Of a DNA stretch of 22,715 nt, positions 8,221-16,061 are shown piece by piece. The notes below the pieces were generated by a model. The model made no database searches and had not been told where the DNA came from. It saw only the letters and a program-made list of their open reading frames with translations. Location: assembly GCA_028697935.1 (NCBI GenBank), contig JAQVEM010000009.1:1-22715 (forward strand), in the 5' to 3' direction. Numbering within the stretch: the stretch's first letter is position 1; each line of letters opens with the position of its first letter. The translations under genes were made by a program, and so were the position numbers. The stretch is from Actinomycetota bacterium (GTDB lineage: Bacteria > Actinomycetota > Humimicrobiia > Humimicrobiales > Humimicrobiaceae).

Positions 8221-9477
8221 ATGGAATTTGATGTAAAAGATATTAATCTGGCAAAAGAAGGTAAAAATAAAATAGAGTGGGCGGCAATAGAGATGCCAGT
8301 ACTCTCTAATATAAGGGTTGAGTTTTCAAAAAAGAAGCCTTTGAAAGGGCTGGTACTTGGAGCCTGTCTGCATGTTACTTCTGAAACTGCAAATCTTATG
8401 ATTACTTTAAAAGAGGGGGGAGCAAACGTGGCTTTATGCGCTTCCAACCCCTTAAGCACTCAGGATGACGTTGCAGCTTCACTTGTTAAGGATTATGAAA
8501 TAAGCGTATTCGCCATAAAAGGTGAGGACAATGAAACTTATTACAGACATATAAACAGTGTTCTGGATACCCGGCCGCAAATAACAATGGACGATGGAGC
8601 AGATTTAATTTCAACTATTCACAGCCGCAGAAAAGAGCTTCTTGAAAATATATACGGGGGTACTGAAGAAACCACGACCGGAGTAATAAGACTTAAGAGT
8701 ATGGAAAGGAATGGTGTTCTTTTCTATCCGGTCATTGCTGTAAATGATGCCAGGACAAAACACTTTTTTGACAATCGTTATGGAACGGGTCAGAGCACAA
8801 TAGATGGAATCCTGAGGGCAACAAATATTCTGCTTGCCGGTAAAAAGTTTGTGGTAGCAGGGTATGGCTGGTGTGGGAAAGGTGTGGCTGCAAGAGCGAA
8901 AGGCATGGGTGCCTCTGTTATTATACTTGAAGTGGATCCTTTAAAAGCCCTTGAAGCTAAAATGGATGGGTTTGATGTTATGAATTCAATTGAAGCTGCA
9001 AAGACGGGGGATATCTTCCTGTCAGTTACAGGTAATAAAAATGTAATAGGAAAAGATATAATAAAGAATTGCAAAGATAATGTAATTCTGGCTAATTCCG
9101 GACACTTTGATGTTGAGATTGATTTAAATTATCTCAAATCAAACTGTAAATCAAAGAGAAAAGTGAGGCCTTTTGTTGAGGAATATCTAATGGAGGATGG
9201 AAGAAAGATATATGTACTTGCAGAAGGAAGACTGGTAAACCTGAGTGCAGCGGAAGGGCATCCCGCAAGCGTAATGGACATGAGTTTTGCAAATCAGGCG
9301 TTGAGCGCGAAATATATTTTTACCAGTAATAAAAAACTTTCCAGAAAAGTTTATCCGGTTCCAGAGGAAATCGATAAAAAGATAGCAGAGTTGAAACTGA
9401 AAAGCATGGGGATTAAAATAGATAGATTGACGCAGGAACAGGAGGAATATCTAAATTCATGGGAGATAGGAACATAG
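8221..9477 (+). CDS. ahcY: S-adenosylhomocysteine hydrolase, short type
   Basis: The enzyme reversibly splits S-adenosylhomocysteine into homocysteine and adenosine using tightly bound NAD, which relieves inhibition of methyltransferases. Seen in order: GACLH with His51, STQDD, MDDGADL, EETTTGV with the substrate Glu, the Lys/Asp/Asn set in KHFFDNRYG, the NAD-binding GYGWCGKG, NSGHFD, and GHPASVMDMSFANQ. At 418 residues it lacks the roughly 40-residue insert of the eukaryotic type. It also ends in NSWEIGT, without the Lys-Tyr tail (KPDHYRY-like) that in the long form reaches into a neighbour's NAD site. Such short forms occur in archaea and Thermotoga; some archaeal members prefer S-inosylhomocysteine, so substrate choice is not certain. 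AAGGA is eight bases before the ATG. It overlaps mtnA by 19 bases. Confidence 0.95.
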   Translation: MEFDVKDINLAKEGKNKIEWAAIEMPVLSNIRVEFSKKKPLKGLVLGACLHVTSETANLMITLKEGGANVALCASNPLSTQDDVAASLVKDYEISVFAIKGEDNETYYRHINSVLDTRPQITMDDGADLISTIHSRRKELLENIYGGTEETTTGVIRLKSMERNGVLFYPVIAVNDARTKHFFDNRYGTGQSTIDGILRATNILLAGKKFVVAGYGWCGKGVAARAKGMGASVIILEVDPLKALEAKMDGFDVMNSIEAAKTGDIFLSVTGNKNVIGKDIIKNCKDNVILANSGHFDVEIDLNYLKSNCKSKRKVRPFVEEYLMEDGRKIYVLAEGRLVNLSAAEGHPASVMDMSFANQALSAKYIFTSNKKLSRKVYPVPEEIDKKIAELKLKSMGIKIDRLTQEQEEYLNSWEIGT

Positions 9478-10598
9478 ATTTTAATAATTCTCCAGAAAGC
9501 GAAAGCTGCATATATGCTCTCAAATGGGAAAATAATGCTTTAAAATTAATTGACCAGAGGGAGCTTCCTTTTAAAAAAGTTTATATAACCTGCAGGAATG
9601 CAGAATGCGTAGCAGGAGCTATTAAAAATATGGTTGTAAGAGGGGCTCCTGCAATAGGAGTTGCGGCTGCTTATGGTGTTGCACTGGCAGCTTTAAATTT
9701 TAAAGGGGATAATAAAGAAAAATTTAACGTTTATATAAATGAAAAAATAGAATTGCTTAGTGATACCAGACCAACAGGTGCAAATCTTTTCCTGGTGCTT
9801 GATAAAATGAAGAAAGTTTTAAAAACATGTAGTAATTTAGAAGTTTGTGATATAAGGAATGAATTAATTAGAGAAGCCAGAGAAATTGAAAAGCATGAAA
9901 TTGAAGTTAGTTATAAAATCGGTCGAAATGGTGCAGAGATTTTTAAAGTGACAGATAGAACTAATAATAAAATTAAAATTTTAACACACTGTAATGCAGG
10001 AGCTCTTGCTGCTCCTGGTTATGGAACAGCTCTTTCAGTGATAAGGAGGCTTTACGGAGAAGGGAAACTTGAAAATGTGATAGTGGATGAAACGAGACCG
10101 GTTCTTCAGGGAGCCAGACTCACTGCATGGGAACTTTACCTGGATGGTATACCTTTCTTTATAATAACTGACAATATGGCAGGATATTTTATGTCGGAAG
10201 GATGTGTTGATGCGGTACTGGTAGGAGCAGATAGAATAGCATTAAACGGGGATACTGCAAATAAAATAGGCACCCTGAGCTTATCCATTCTGGCAGGGTT
10301 TTACGAAATACCATTTTATATTGCGGCGCCCATTTCTACTATTGATATAAAGATAAAAAGTGGGAACAATATACAAATAGAAAATAGAGATGAGAGAGAA
10401 GTAAGGGAGATTTGTGGGAAAATAATAATTCCTGAATCTATGCCGGTAAAAAATCCTGCTTTTGATGTTACGCCTGCCGGTAATATAACTGCAATAATTA
10501 CTGATAGTGGTATAATATATCCTCCTTATGAAAAAAATATTGTTAAAGTATTTAACAATAGAAGTAAAATAGTAGGAAGCGATGAGAGGCTGGCATGA
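9459..10598 (+). CDS. mtnA: S-methyl-5-thioribose-1-phosphate isomerase
   Basis: MtnA isomerises methylthioribose-1-phosphate to methylthioribulose-1-phosphate in methionine salvage from methylthioadenosine; relatives also act on 5-deoxyribose-1-phosphate. The 379 residues contain RGAPAIG (61-67), SDTRPTGANLF, catalytic Cys178 in THCNAGALA, VDETRPVLQGARLTAWEL, DNMAGYFM, and catalytic Asp258 in VGADRIA. The Cys-Asp spacing of 80 equals that of Bacillus subtilis Cys160/Asp240, which separates MtnA from eIF2B-type regulators. The N-terminus is about 15 residues longer than usual; no other ATG, GTG or TTG lies before the conserved ALKW, so ATG 9459 must be used. Its ribosome site GGAGG (9441-9445) is 13 bases away inside ahcY, which suggests coupled translation. 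No mtnP or mtn nucleosidase is nearby. Confidence 0.94.
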   Translation: MGDRNIDFNNSPESESCIYALKWENNALKLIDQRELPFKKVYITCRNAECVAGAIKNMVVRGAPAIGVAAAYGVALAALNFKGDNKEKFNVYINEKIELLSDTRPTGANLFLVLDKMKKVLKTCSNLEVCDIRNELIREAREIEKHEIEVSYKIGRNGAEIFKVTDRTNNKIKILTHCNAGALAAPGYGTALSVIRRLYGEGKLENVIVDETRPVLQGARLTAWELYLDGIPFFIITDNMAGYFMSEGCVDAVLVGADRIALNGDTANKIGTLSLSILAGFYEIPFYIAAPISTIDIKIKSGNNIQIENRDEREVREICGKIIIPESMPVKNPAFDVTPAGNITAIITDSGIIYPPYEKNIVKVFNNRSKIVGSDERLA

Positions 10599-11740
10599 AA
10601 AAAAATAAAGCTAATAAAGCTATGATACTGGCTGCAGGTCTGGGGACAAGACTGAGGCCGCTAACTGAATTAATATCCAAACCAATGGCTCCGATAGTTA
10701 ACAGGCCTGTAATGGAGCATATCGTGAGACTGCTGGCAAAACATAACTTCACTGATATAATCTGTAACCTGCACTGGTACCCTGATAATATAAGAAACTA
10801 TTTTGGAGATGGCTCAAGGTGGGGTGTTAGCATTGTCTATTCTTATGAAGAAAAACTCCTTGGAACTGCAGGTGGGGTTAAAAATGTAGAAGATTTTTTT
10901 GGAGATGAAACATTTTTAGTTATAAGCGGTGACGCTTTAACTGATATTGATCTGAGTGCGGCTATGGATTTTCATAAAAATAAAGGTGGTATTGCTACTC
11001 TTATTTTGACAGAAGTCGAAGATGTGACACAATATGGTGTGGTTTTGATAGATAAAGATGGAAGAATAAGAGGATTTCAGGAGAAACCATTAAGCGGAGA
11101 AGCAGAATCCAACCTTGCAAATAGCGGTATATATTTCTTCGAACCGGAAATATTTAACTATATGCCTCCGCGTGGTGTTTTCTCTGATTTTGGTAAGAAT
11201 ATATTTCCGGCTTTATTAAGTAAAAATATTGTGTTTTATGGTTATCGCCATAATCAGTACTGGAATGATGTTGGTAGCCTTGATGAGTATCAGCAGGGTA
11301 ATTTTGATGCTCTTGAAGGTAAAGTTGATGTGAGTATTCCGGGTGAAAAGATAAAAGAAGGCGTATGGCTAGGGAAAAACTGTAAGATTGATGAAGGTGT
11401 GATCATAGTACCACCGGTTTGCATCGGAAATGATTGTACAATAAAAAAGGATGCTAAGCTTTTTGGCCCCATAATTCTTGGAGATAATACAATCGTAGAT
11501 GAAAGAGCAGTGCTATACAGGGGTATAAAGTGGGGTAGTGGTTATGTAGGCAAAGATACTTCTTTAATCGATGCTATTATAGGATATGATGCAAGGATAA
11601 ATGACAAAGTTTCAATTCTGGAAAAAGCAGTAATAGGTTCAAAAAGTATTATAAAAGATGGAATAAAAATTCACCCGAGTGTGAAAATAATGTCTAATAA
11701 AGTAATTGATATTGATACAGAAAATACAGAAAAAAGTTAA
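10595..11740 (+). CDS. Sugar-1-phosphate nucleotidyltransferase with left-handed beta-helix
   Basis: A second NDP-sugar pyrophosphorylase, built like the one at 3233-4348. The N-terminal catalytic domain has AAGLGTRLRPLTELISKPM, FGDGSRWGV, LGTAGGVKNV, the metal Asp in ISGDALTDID, FQEKPL and YWNDVGSLDEYQ. The C-terminal third is hexapeptide-like (WLGKNCKIDEG, CIGNDCTIKK). Its signature (GLGT, LGTAGG) differs from the paralogue's (GEGT, LDTCGG), which suggests a different sugar or nucleotide, for example a glucose-1-phosphate or a distinct mannose-1-phosphate pool. I cannot decide. Start ATG overlaps the mtnA stop in an ATGA, so the two are probably translationally coupled. It ends in a polar tail of about 15 residues. 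Confidence 0.85.
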   Translation: MKKNKANKAMILAAGLGTRLRPLTELISKPMAPIVNRPVMEHIVRLLAKHNFTDIICNLHWYPDNIRNYFGDGSRWGVSIVYSYEEKLLGTAGGVKNVEDFFGDETFLVISGDALTDIDLSAAMDFHKNKGGIATLILTEVEDVTQYGVVLIDKDGRIRGFQEKPLSGEAESNLANSGIYFFEPEIFNYMPPRGVFSDFGKNIFPALLSKNIVFYGYRHNQYWNDVGSLDEYQQGNFDALEGKVDVSIPGEKIKEGVWLGKNCKIDEGVIIVPPVCIGNDCTIKKDAKLFGPIILGDNTIVDERAVLYRGIKWGSGYVGKDTSLIDAIIGYDARINDKVSILEKAVIGSKSIIKDGIKIHPSVKIMSNKVIDIDTENTEKS

Positions 11741-12434
11741 TAAGAACTTAATAGATATTTTAAAAAATATATTTACCCCACCATTATGTGTCATATGTGG
11801 AAAAATTGACGCCGGATTGCTCTGCGAGGAATGTATATCAAAAATTAAAGAGATCGAAGATTCGATATGCGATTGTTGTGGCAGGCCACTATTAGAAAAT
11901 AAAATTAATGATAGAAAAAATACTGAAAAAGGGTGTAATTTTTGCAAAAATGAGGATTTTAATTTTTACAAACACAGAAGTTTTACAATATATAGCGGAG
12001 GAATTAAAAAAGTAATTAAAAAATATAAATATAACAAGATATATGATTTGAAAGAAATTATCAGTATATTTTTATTGCATGCATATGTAAAATACTATAA
12101 AAATGAGAAAATTGATTATCTGGAAACGGTACCGGGTATACATATGAATATGATATGTGAATCTTTATCAGAGTTAATTAAAATTCCTTTTGCTGGTAAT
12201 ATATCTAGAATAAAAAAAATTACAAAACAGCAGGGTCTGGATTTTGCACAGAGAAGAAACAATATAAAAGGAGCTTTCAAGGTTAAAAATTGTCTTCTGT
12301 ATTATGGGAAAAACGTTCTGGTAGTTGATGATGTCTGGACTACAGGGAGCACAATGATGGAAATTGCCGGTGTCTTAAAAAAAGCCGGTGCAAATAAAAT
12401 TTATTTACTGACTCTAACAAGGGGGATACAATAG
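11706..12434 (+). CDS. ComF family protein (double zinc ribbon and phosphoribosyltransferase fold)
   Basis: ComF-like proteins carry an N-terminal zinc ribbon and a type I phosphoribosyltransferase domain; in competent bacteria ComF assists DNA uptake, elsewhere the role is unclear. Cysteines at 28, 31, 40, 43, 55, 57 and 58, then CNFC, form the zinc part. The PRPP loop is VLVVDDVWTTGST. Before it, TKQQGLDFAQRRNNIKGAF fits the ComF consensus, but the usual VPVPL...RGFNQ segment is degenerate (VPGIHMNMICESLSEL). The proposed start is TTG 11706 (or TTG 11712) inside the previous gene with no good ribosome site; no ATG or GTG lies before the first zinc cysteines. The last stop overlaps the next gene as ATAG. 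Actinobacteria also keep comF next to hpf and secA. Confidence 0.85.
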   Translation: MILIQKIQKKVNKNLIDILKNIFTPPLCVICGKIDAGLLCEECISKIKEIEDSICDCCGRPLLENKINDRKNTEKGCNFCKNEDFNFYKHRSFTIYSGGIKKVIKKYKYNKIYDLKEIISIFLLHAYVKYYKNEKIDYLETVPGIHMNMICESLSELIKIPFAGNISRIKKITKQQGLDFAQRRNNIKGAFKVKNCLLYYGKNVLVVDDVWTTGSTMMEIAGVLKKAGANKIYLLTLTRGIQ

Positions 12435-12652
12435 AGAAATTAAGGTTAAAAGGAACTGTAAAATGGTTTAGCCCTGAAAACGGGTTCGGATTTATAGAGG
12501 CTGAGAGTGAGGGGCAGAGCGATATCTTTGTAGAATACTCTTCTATAGAGATGGATGGATTTAAAGTTTTAAATAGAGGGCAGAAGGTAGAGTTTGAGCT
12601 GGGTAAAGATGATAGAGGAAGTGTTGCAAAAAAGGTGAAGATAATTTTATAG
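12431..12652 (+). CDS. Cold-shock domain protein with apparent ATA start
   Basis: A 73-residue CspA-like OB-fold protein that should bind single-stranded RNA or DNA. It has KGTVKWFSPENGFGFIE, which includes RNP1 (ENGFGFI), and the RNP2-like DIFVEYSSI, where the usual His after DIFV is Glu; then VEFELGKDDRGSVAKKV. It has no ATG, GTG or TTG at the correct end: the first in-frame one is ATG at codon 41, past both RNA motifs. AAGGGGG at 12419-12425 is five bases before ATA 12431, and that ATA overlaps the comF stop as ATAG, so ATA is the best start. A sequencing error or an ATG-to-ATA mutation could explain it, but the coding frame is intact. It lies 50 bases before hpf, in an operon-like series. 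Confidence 0.85.
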   Translation: MEKLRLKGTVKWFSPENGFGFIEAESEGQSDIFVEYSSIEMDGFKVLNRGQKVEFELGKDDRGSVAKKVKIIL

Positions 12653-12702
12653 TAGATTAAAAAACAGGTTAAAAACAATTAATAGACAGGGGAGGTAATG
12701 TA

Positions 12703-13269
12703 GTGGAATTCATTTTTAAAAGCAAGAATATAGAACTGGATGATAGAATACGAAATTATGCTGAGAAGAAAATTAAAAATAAAATAGTTAGAATTCTGGA
12801 TAATGTAATAAATATAGAAATGAAATTTATATATGAGAAAAATCCGAGAATCAATCTTGATAATAAAGTAGAAGTGACAGTTTTTACTCCGGGTTCAACT
12901 ATAAGAGCAACTGACTCGGGATCGGATGTTTACGAAGCAATAGACAAAGTTAGCAGTAAGTTAGAAAGGTTGATAAAAAAATATAAAGAAAAGCTGGTTA
13001 GCAGAGGTAGGAAAAGTGAAGGAAAGAAAGAATTTGCTGGAATTGGGAAAGATATTGAGTTTGAAAAAGATGATAGTAGTAAAATAAGAGATTCAATAGT
13101 AAAGGTAAAAACTTTTGATATAAAACCAATACCACCTGAAGAGGCAATACTGCAGATGGAAATGCTCGGGCACGATTTTTTTGTTTTTATTAATTCCGAG
13201 AGTGGGAAGACTGCAGTCATTTACCGCAGGAAGGATAAAAATTATGGTTTAATAGAGCCTTCGTTATAA
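12703..13269 (+). CDS. hpf: Long-form ribosome hibernation promoting factor
   Basis: Long HPF binds the 30S decoding region and pairs 70S ribosomes into inactive 100S dimers in starvation. The N-terminal S30AE/YfiA domain covers about 1-100 (FIFKSKNIELDDRIRNYAE, VEVTVFTPGSTIRATD, DVYEAIDKVSSKLERLIKKYK). A charged linker follows, then the C-terminal dimerisation domain from about 130 (VKTFDIKPIPPEEAILQM, GHDFFVFINSESGKTAVIYRR, YGLIEP). At 188 residues it has the usual long-form size. Translation starts at GTG 12703: AGGGGAGG at 12688-12695 lies seven bases upstream, while the nearer ATG 12698 is followed at once by a stop. hpf before secA is a common order in Actinomycetota and Bacillota. Confidence 0.96.
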   Translation: MEFIFKSKNIELDDRIRNYAEKKIKNKIVRILDNVINIEMKFIYEKNPRINLDNKVEVTVFTPGSTIRATDSGSDVYEAIDKVSSKLERLIKKYKEKLVSRGRKSEGKKEFAGIGKDIEFEKDDSSKIRDSIVKVKTFDIKPIPPEEAILQMEMLGHDFFVFINSESGKTAVIYRRKDKNYGLIEPSL

Positions 13270-13297
13270 TTTAAAAGAAATGACTAATGCTGAGGTT

Positions 13298-13323
13298 TTA
13301 ATGAAGGTGTGTTAATGAAGGTG
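13298..13323 (+). repeat. Tandem 12-bp repeat carrying two Shine-Dalgarno copies before secA
   Basis: TTAATGAAGGTG occurs at 13298-13309 and again at 13312-13323. Only the second AAGGTG is well placed for secA ATG 13331, seven bases away. Each copy also holds an ATG: the first reads Met-Lys-Val-Cys-stop (13301-13315), the second reads seven codons and stops at 13338, overlapping the secA start. It may be a chance duplication, or give a second ribosome landing site. Confidence 0.6.
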
Positions 13324-13330
13324 ATGAAAT

Positions 13331-15901
13331 ATGTTTGAAAAAATTGGAAATGTCCTCAAGTTTGGTGAAGGTAAAAGATTAAAAAAATATGACGATTTAA
13401 TAGTTGCGATAAATAACCTTGAAAGAGATATAAGTGAGCTTACCGATAGTGAGCTGGCAGCTAAAACAATCGAGTTCAGGCAGAGGTATAAAAACGGAGA
13501 AAAGCTGGAAGAACTTATGCCCGAAGCATTTGCAGTGGTAAGAGAAACATCAAAAAGGACTCTTAATATGAGGCATTTTGATGTGCAGATTCTGGGGGGG
13601 ATTGTTCTTTTTGAAGGAAAGATTGCTGAAATGAAAACCGGCGAAGGAAAGACGCTGGTAGCCACACTACCTGTATATTTGAATTCTTTTACCGGCAAAG
13701 GCACGCATCTGGTAACTGTAAATGATTATCTGGCAAGAAGAGATAGCGAGTGGATGGGAGCAATTTATAAGTTTCTGGGACTAAAGGTGGGTCTTTTACA
13801 GCATGGTATGCCTGTGTCTGAAAAAAAACAACAGTACCGTTCTGATGTGGTCTATGGGACAAATAATGAATTTGGATTTGATTACCTGAGAGATAATATG
13901 GTTATGGATGTAGATAATATGGTTCAGAATGGTCACTGGTATGCTATTATTGATGAAGTTGACAGTATTCTTATAGATGAAGCAAGAACCCCTCTTATAA
14001 TTTCCGGTGTTGCTTATGGAACTACAGAAATTTATAGAAAATTTGCGCAGATAGTCCCTCACCTGGAAATGAATGAGGATTTTGAAATAGATGAAAAAAC
14101 AAGAACAGTAGCAATCACAGAGAAGGGCGTTGAAAAGGTTGAAAATATATTGAATATAGATAATCTATACAATCCTTCGAATTATTTATATATACATGCA
14201 TTGAATCAATCTCTGAGGGCATTTTACCTTTTTAAAAAAGATGTGGACTATATGATAAAAGATGGTGAGGTAGTCATTGTAGATGAATTTACAGGAAGAT
14301 TGATGCCGGGAAGAAGATACAGTGAGGGTCTGCACCAGGCTATAGAAGCCAGGGAAAGAGTGAAGGTAAGAGATGAGAACCAGACACTGGCAACTATTAC
14401 AATTCAAAATTATTTCAGAATGTACGATAAGCTGGCAGGAATGACAGGTACTGCATTGACTGAAGCAACAGAGTTCAGAGAGATATATAATCTCGAAACT
14501 ATAGTTATACCAACAAACAGGCCGATGATACGACAGGATCTTCCAGATTTAATTTATAAAACTGGAGATATTAAGTTTGATAAAATTGTAGAAGATATAG
14601 TTGCCAGGTATGAAAAGGGTCAACCTGTACTGGTAGGCACTATTTCTATTGAGAAATCTGAAAAATTGAGCAGAATGTTGAAAAAGAGAGGTATACCTCA
14701 TGAAGTTTTAAATGCACGATACCATGAAAAGGAAGCTGAAATTATTGCGAAAGCCGGACAAAAGAAAGCTGTTACTATTGCTACAAATATGGCAGGTCGT
14801 GGAACAGATATAGTTCTGGGCGAAGGCGTAACGGAACTTGGTGGCCTCCATGTTCTGGGAACCGAAAGGCATGAGAGCAGAAGAATTGATAACCAGCTGA
14901 GAGGAAGATCCGGACGACAGGGTGATCCTGGCTCAAGCCAGTTTTATTTAAGTACAGAAGATGACCTGCTCAGGCTATTTGGGTCGGAAAGAATTTATAA
15001 AGTCATGGAAATGTTTAATTTCCCTGATGACTTACCAATTCAGCATGACGCTATTAGCAGAGCTATTGAAAATGCCCAGAGGCAGGTAGAAGGCAGAAAT
15101 TTTGAGATAAGAAAACATGTACTTGAATATGATGATGTTATGAATAAGCAGAGAGAAATAATTTACGCAAAGAGAAGAAAAATTCTGGAAGAGGAAAATT
15201 TAAAGACTATGGCACTGGATATGGTCAGAGATGTAATAATAAAGAGTGTTGACCTTTATGTAAATCCTTCGGAATATCCCGAGAACTGGGACCTTGATTC
15301 TCTTTCTAATTACATAAATCCTTTATTTTCTGTGGATATAATATCTTCCGTTATAAACAGGGAAAAGACCGGATGGAACAATTGGAAAGCGAATGACTTA
15401 AAAGAAAAATTATTTGAAAAAGCCTGTGAAATTTATAATGAAAGAGAAGTTGAATATTCTCCGGATGCTATGAGAAAAATGGAAAAAATAGTAATGCTCA
15501 GTGTTATTGATAATATGTGGAGAGGACATCTTCTGGAAATGGATTACCTGAAGGAAGGTATCGGGTTAAGAGCTATTGGGCAGAGGGATCCACTTGTTGA
15601 ATTTAAAAATGAAGCATTTAACTTATTTAAGGAGTTAATGGAGGAAATAAAGTTTGATACAGTAAGACTTCTTTACAATGTCAGGATAGTTACAAAAGAA
15701 GAAAAGCAGGAGAGAGAAGATAGCTTTAAAGCAGCTGCTAAACTTAATTTAACAAATATATCGAATGTAACAACAAGCGGACCTTCCGGTTCAGGGGTTG
15801 GTACTTTACAGGCAAGATCTGTAAAAGTAAAAAAAGTAGGACGAAATGACCCCTGCCCGTGTGGAAGTGGTAAGAAATACAAAAAATGTTGTGGAAAATA
15901 A
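13331..15901 (+). CDS. secA: Preprotein translocase subunit SecA
   Basis: SecA is the ATPase motor that drives unfolded preproteins through SecYEG. The 856 residues are full length. Seen: ILGGIVLFEGKIAEMKTGEGKT with Walker A GEGKT at 104-108, VNDYLARRD, the DEAD-like DEVDSILIDEARTPLIISG, the preprotein-crosslinking part, TNMAGRGTDIVLG, and the arginine-finger block QLRGRSGRQGDPG. HNMWRGHLLEMDYLKEGI-type scaffold sequence (here DNMWRGHLLEMDYL) follows. The C-terminus keeps the zinc tail RNDPCPCGSGKKYKKCC with Cys842, Cys844, Cys853 and Cys854, used for SecB or lipid/ribosome contact. AAGGTGA (13318-13324) is six bases before the ATG. It is the canonical SecA, with no sign of the accessory SecA2 type. 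Confidence 0.98.
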   Translation: MFEKIGNVLKFGEGKRLKKYDDLIVAINNLERDISELTDSELAAKTIEFRQRYKNGEKLEELMPEAFAVVRETSKRTLNMRHFDVQILGGIVLFEGKIAEMKTGEGKTLVATLPVYLNSFTGKGTHLVTVNDYLARRDSEWMGAIYKFLGLKVGLLQHGMPVSEKKQQYRSDVVYGTNNEFGFDYLRDNMVMDVDNMVQNGHWYAIIDEVDSILIDEARTPLIISGVAYGTTEIYRKFAQIVPHLEMNEDFEIDEKTRTVAITEKGVEKVENILNIDNLYNPSNYLYIHALNQSLRAFYLFKKDVDYMIKDGEVVIVDEFTGRLMPGRRYSEGLHQAIEARERVKVRDENQTLATITIQNYFRMYDKLAGMTGTALTEATEFREIYNLETIVIPTNRPMIRQDLPDLIYKTGDIKFDKIVEDIVARYEKGQPVLVGTISIEKSEKLSRMLKKRGIPHEVLNARYHEKEAEIIAKAGQKKAVTIATNMAGRGTDIVLGEGVTELGGLHVLGTERHESRRIDNQLRGRSGRQGDPGSSQFYLSTEDDLLRLFGSERIYKVMEMFNFPDDLPIQHDAISRAIENAQRQVEGRNFEIRKHVLEYDDVMNKQREIIYAKRRKILEEENLKTMALDMVRDVIIKSVDLYVNPSEYPENWDLDSLSNYINPLFSVDIISSVINREKTGWNNWKANDLKEKLFEKACEIYNEREVEYSPDAMRKMEKIVMLSVIDNMWRGHLLEMDYLKEGIGLRAIGQRDPLVEFKNEAFNLFKELMEEIKFDTVRLLYNVRIVTKEEKQEREDSFKAAAKLNLTNISNVTTSGPSGSGVGTLQARSVKVKKVGRNDPCPCGSGKKYKKCCGK

Positions 15902-16061
15902 TAGTAAGTAGAAGATAGGAGCAATCGAAGTAGACGTAATTTAATTAATTAGTAAACTTCTAATAAGATGATTGGTAGGATTAGTTATTCAATAATTAAC
16001 ATAATTTAAAAAGATTAAAAAGATATAGTGTAGCAGGTAAAAGCGTAAAATAGGAGTTTAA
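15902..16061. other. Intergenic region between secA and prfB
   Basis: This 160-base AT-rich stretch holds many stops in all frames and no recognisable gene, promoter or terminator hairpin. Its only clear element is the prfB ribosome site AGGAG at 16052-16056. Confidence 0.5.
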
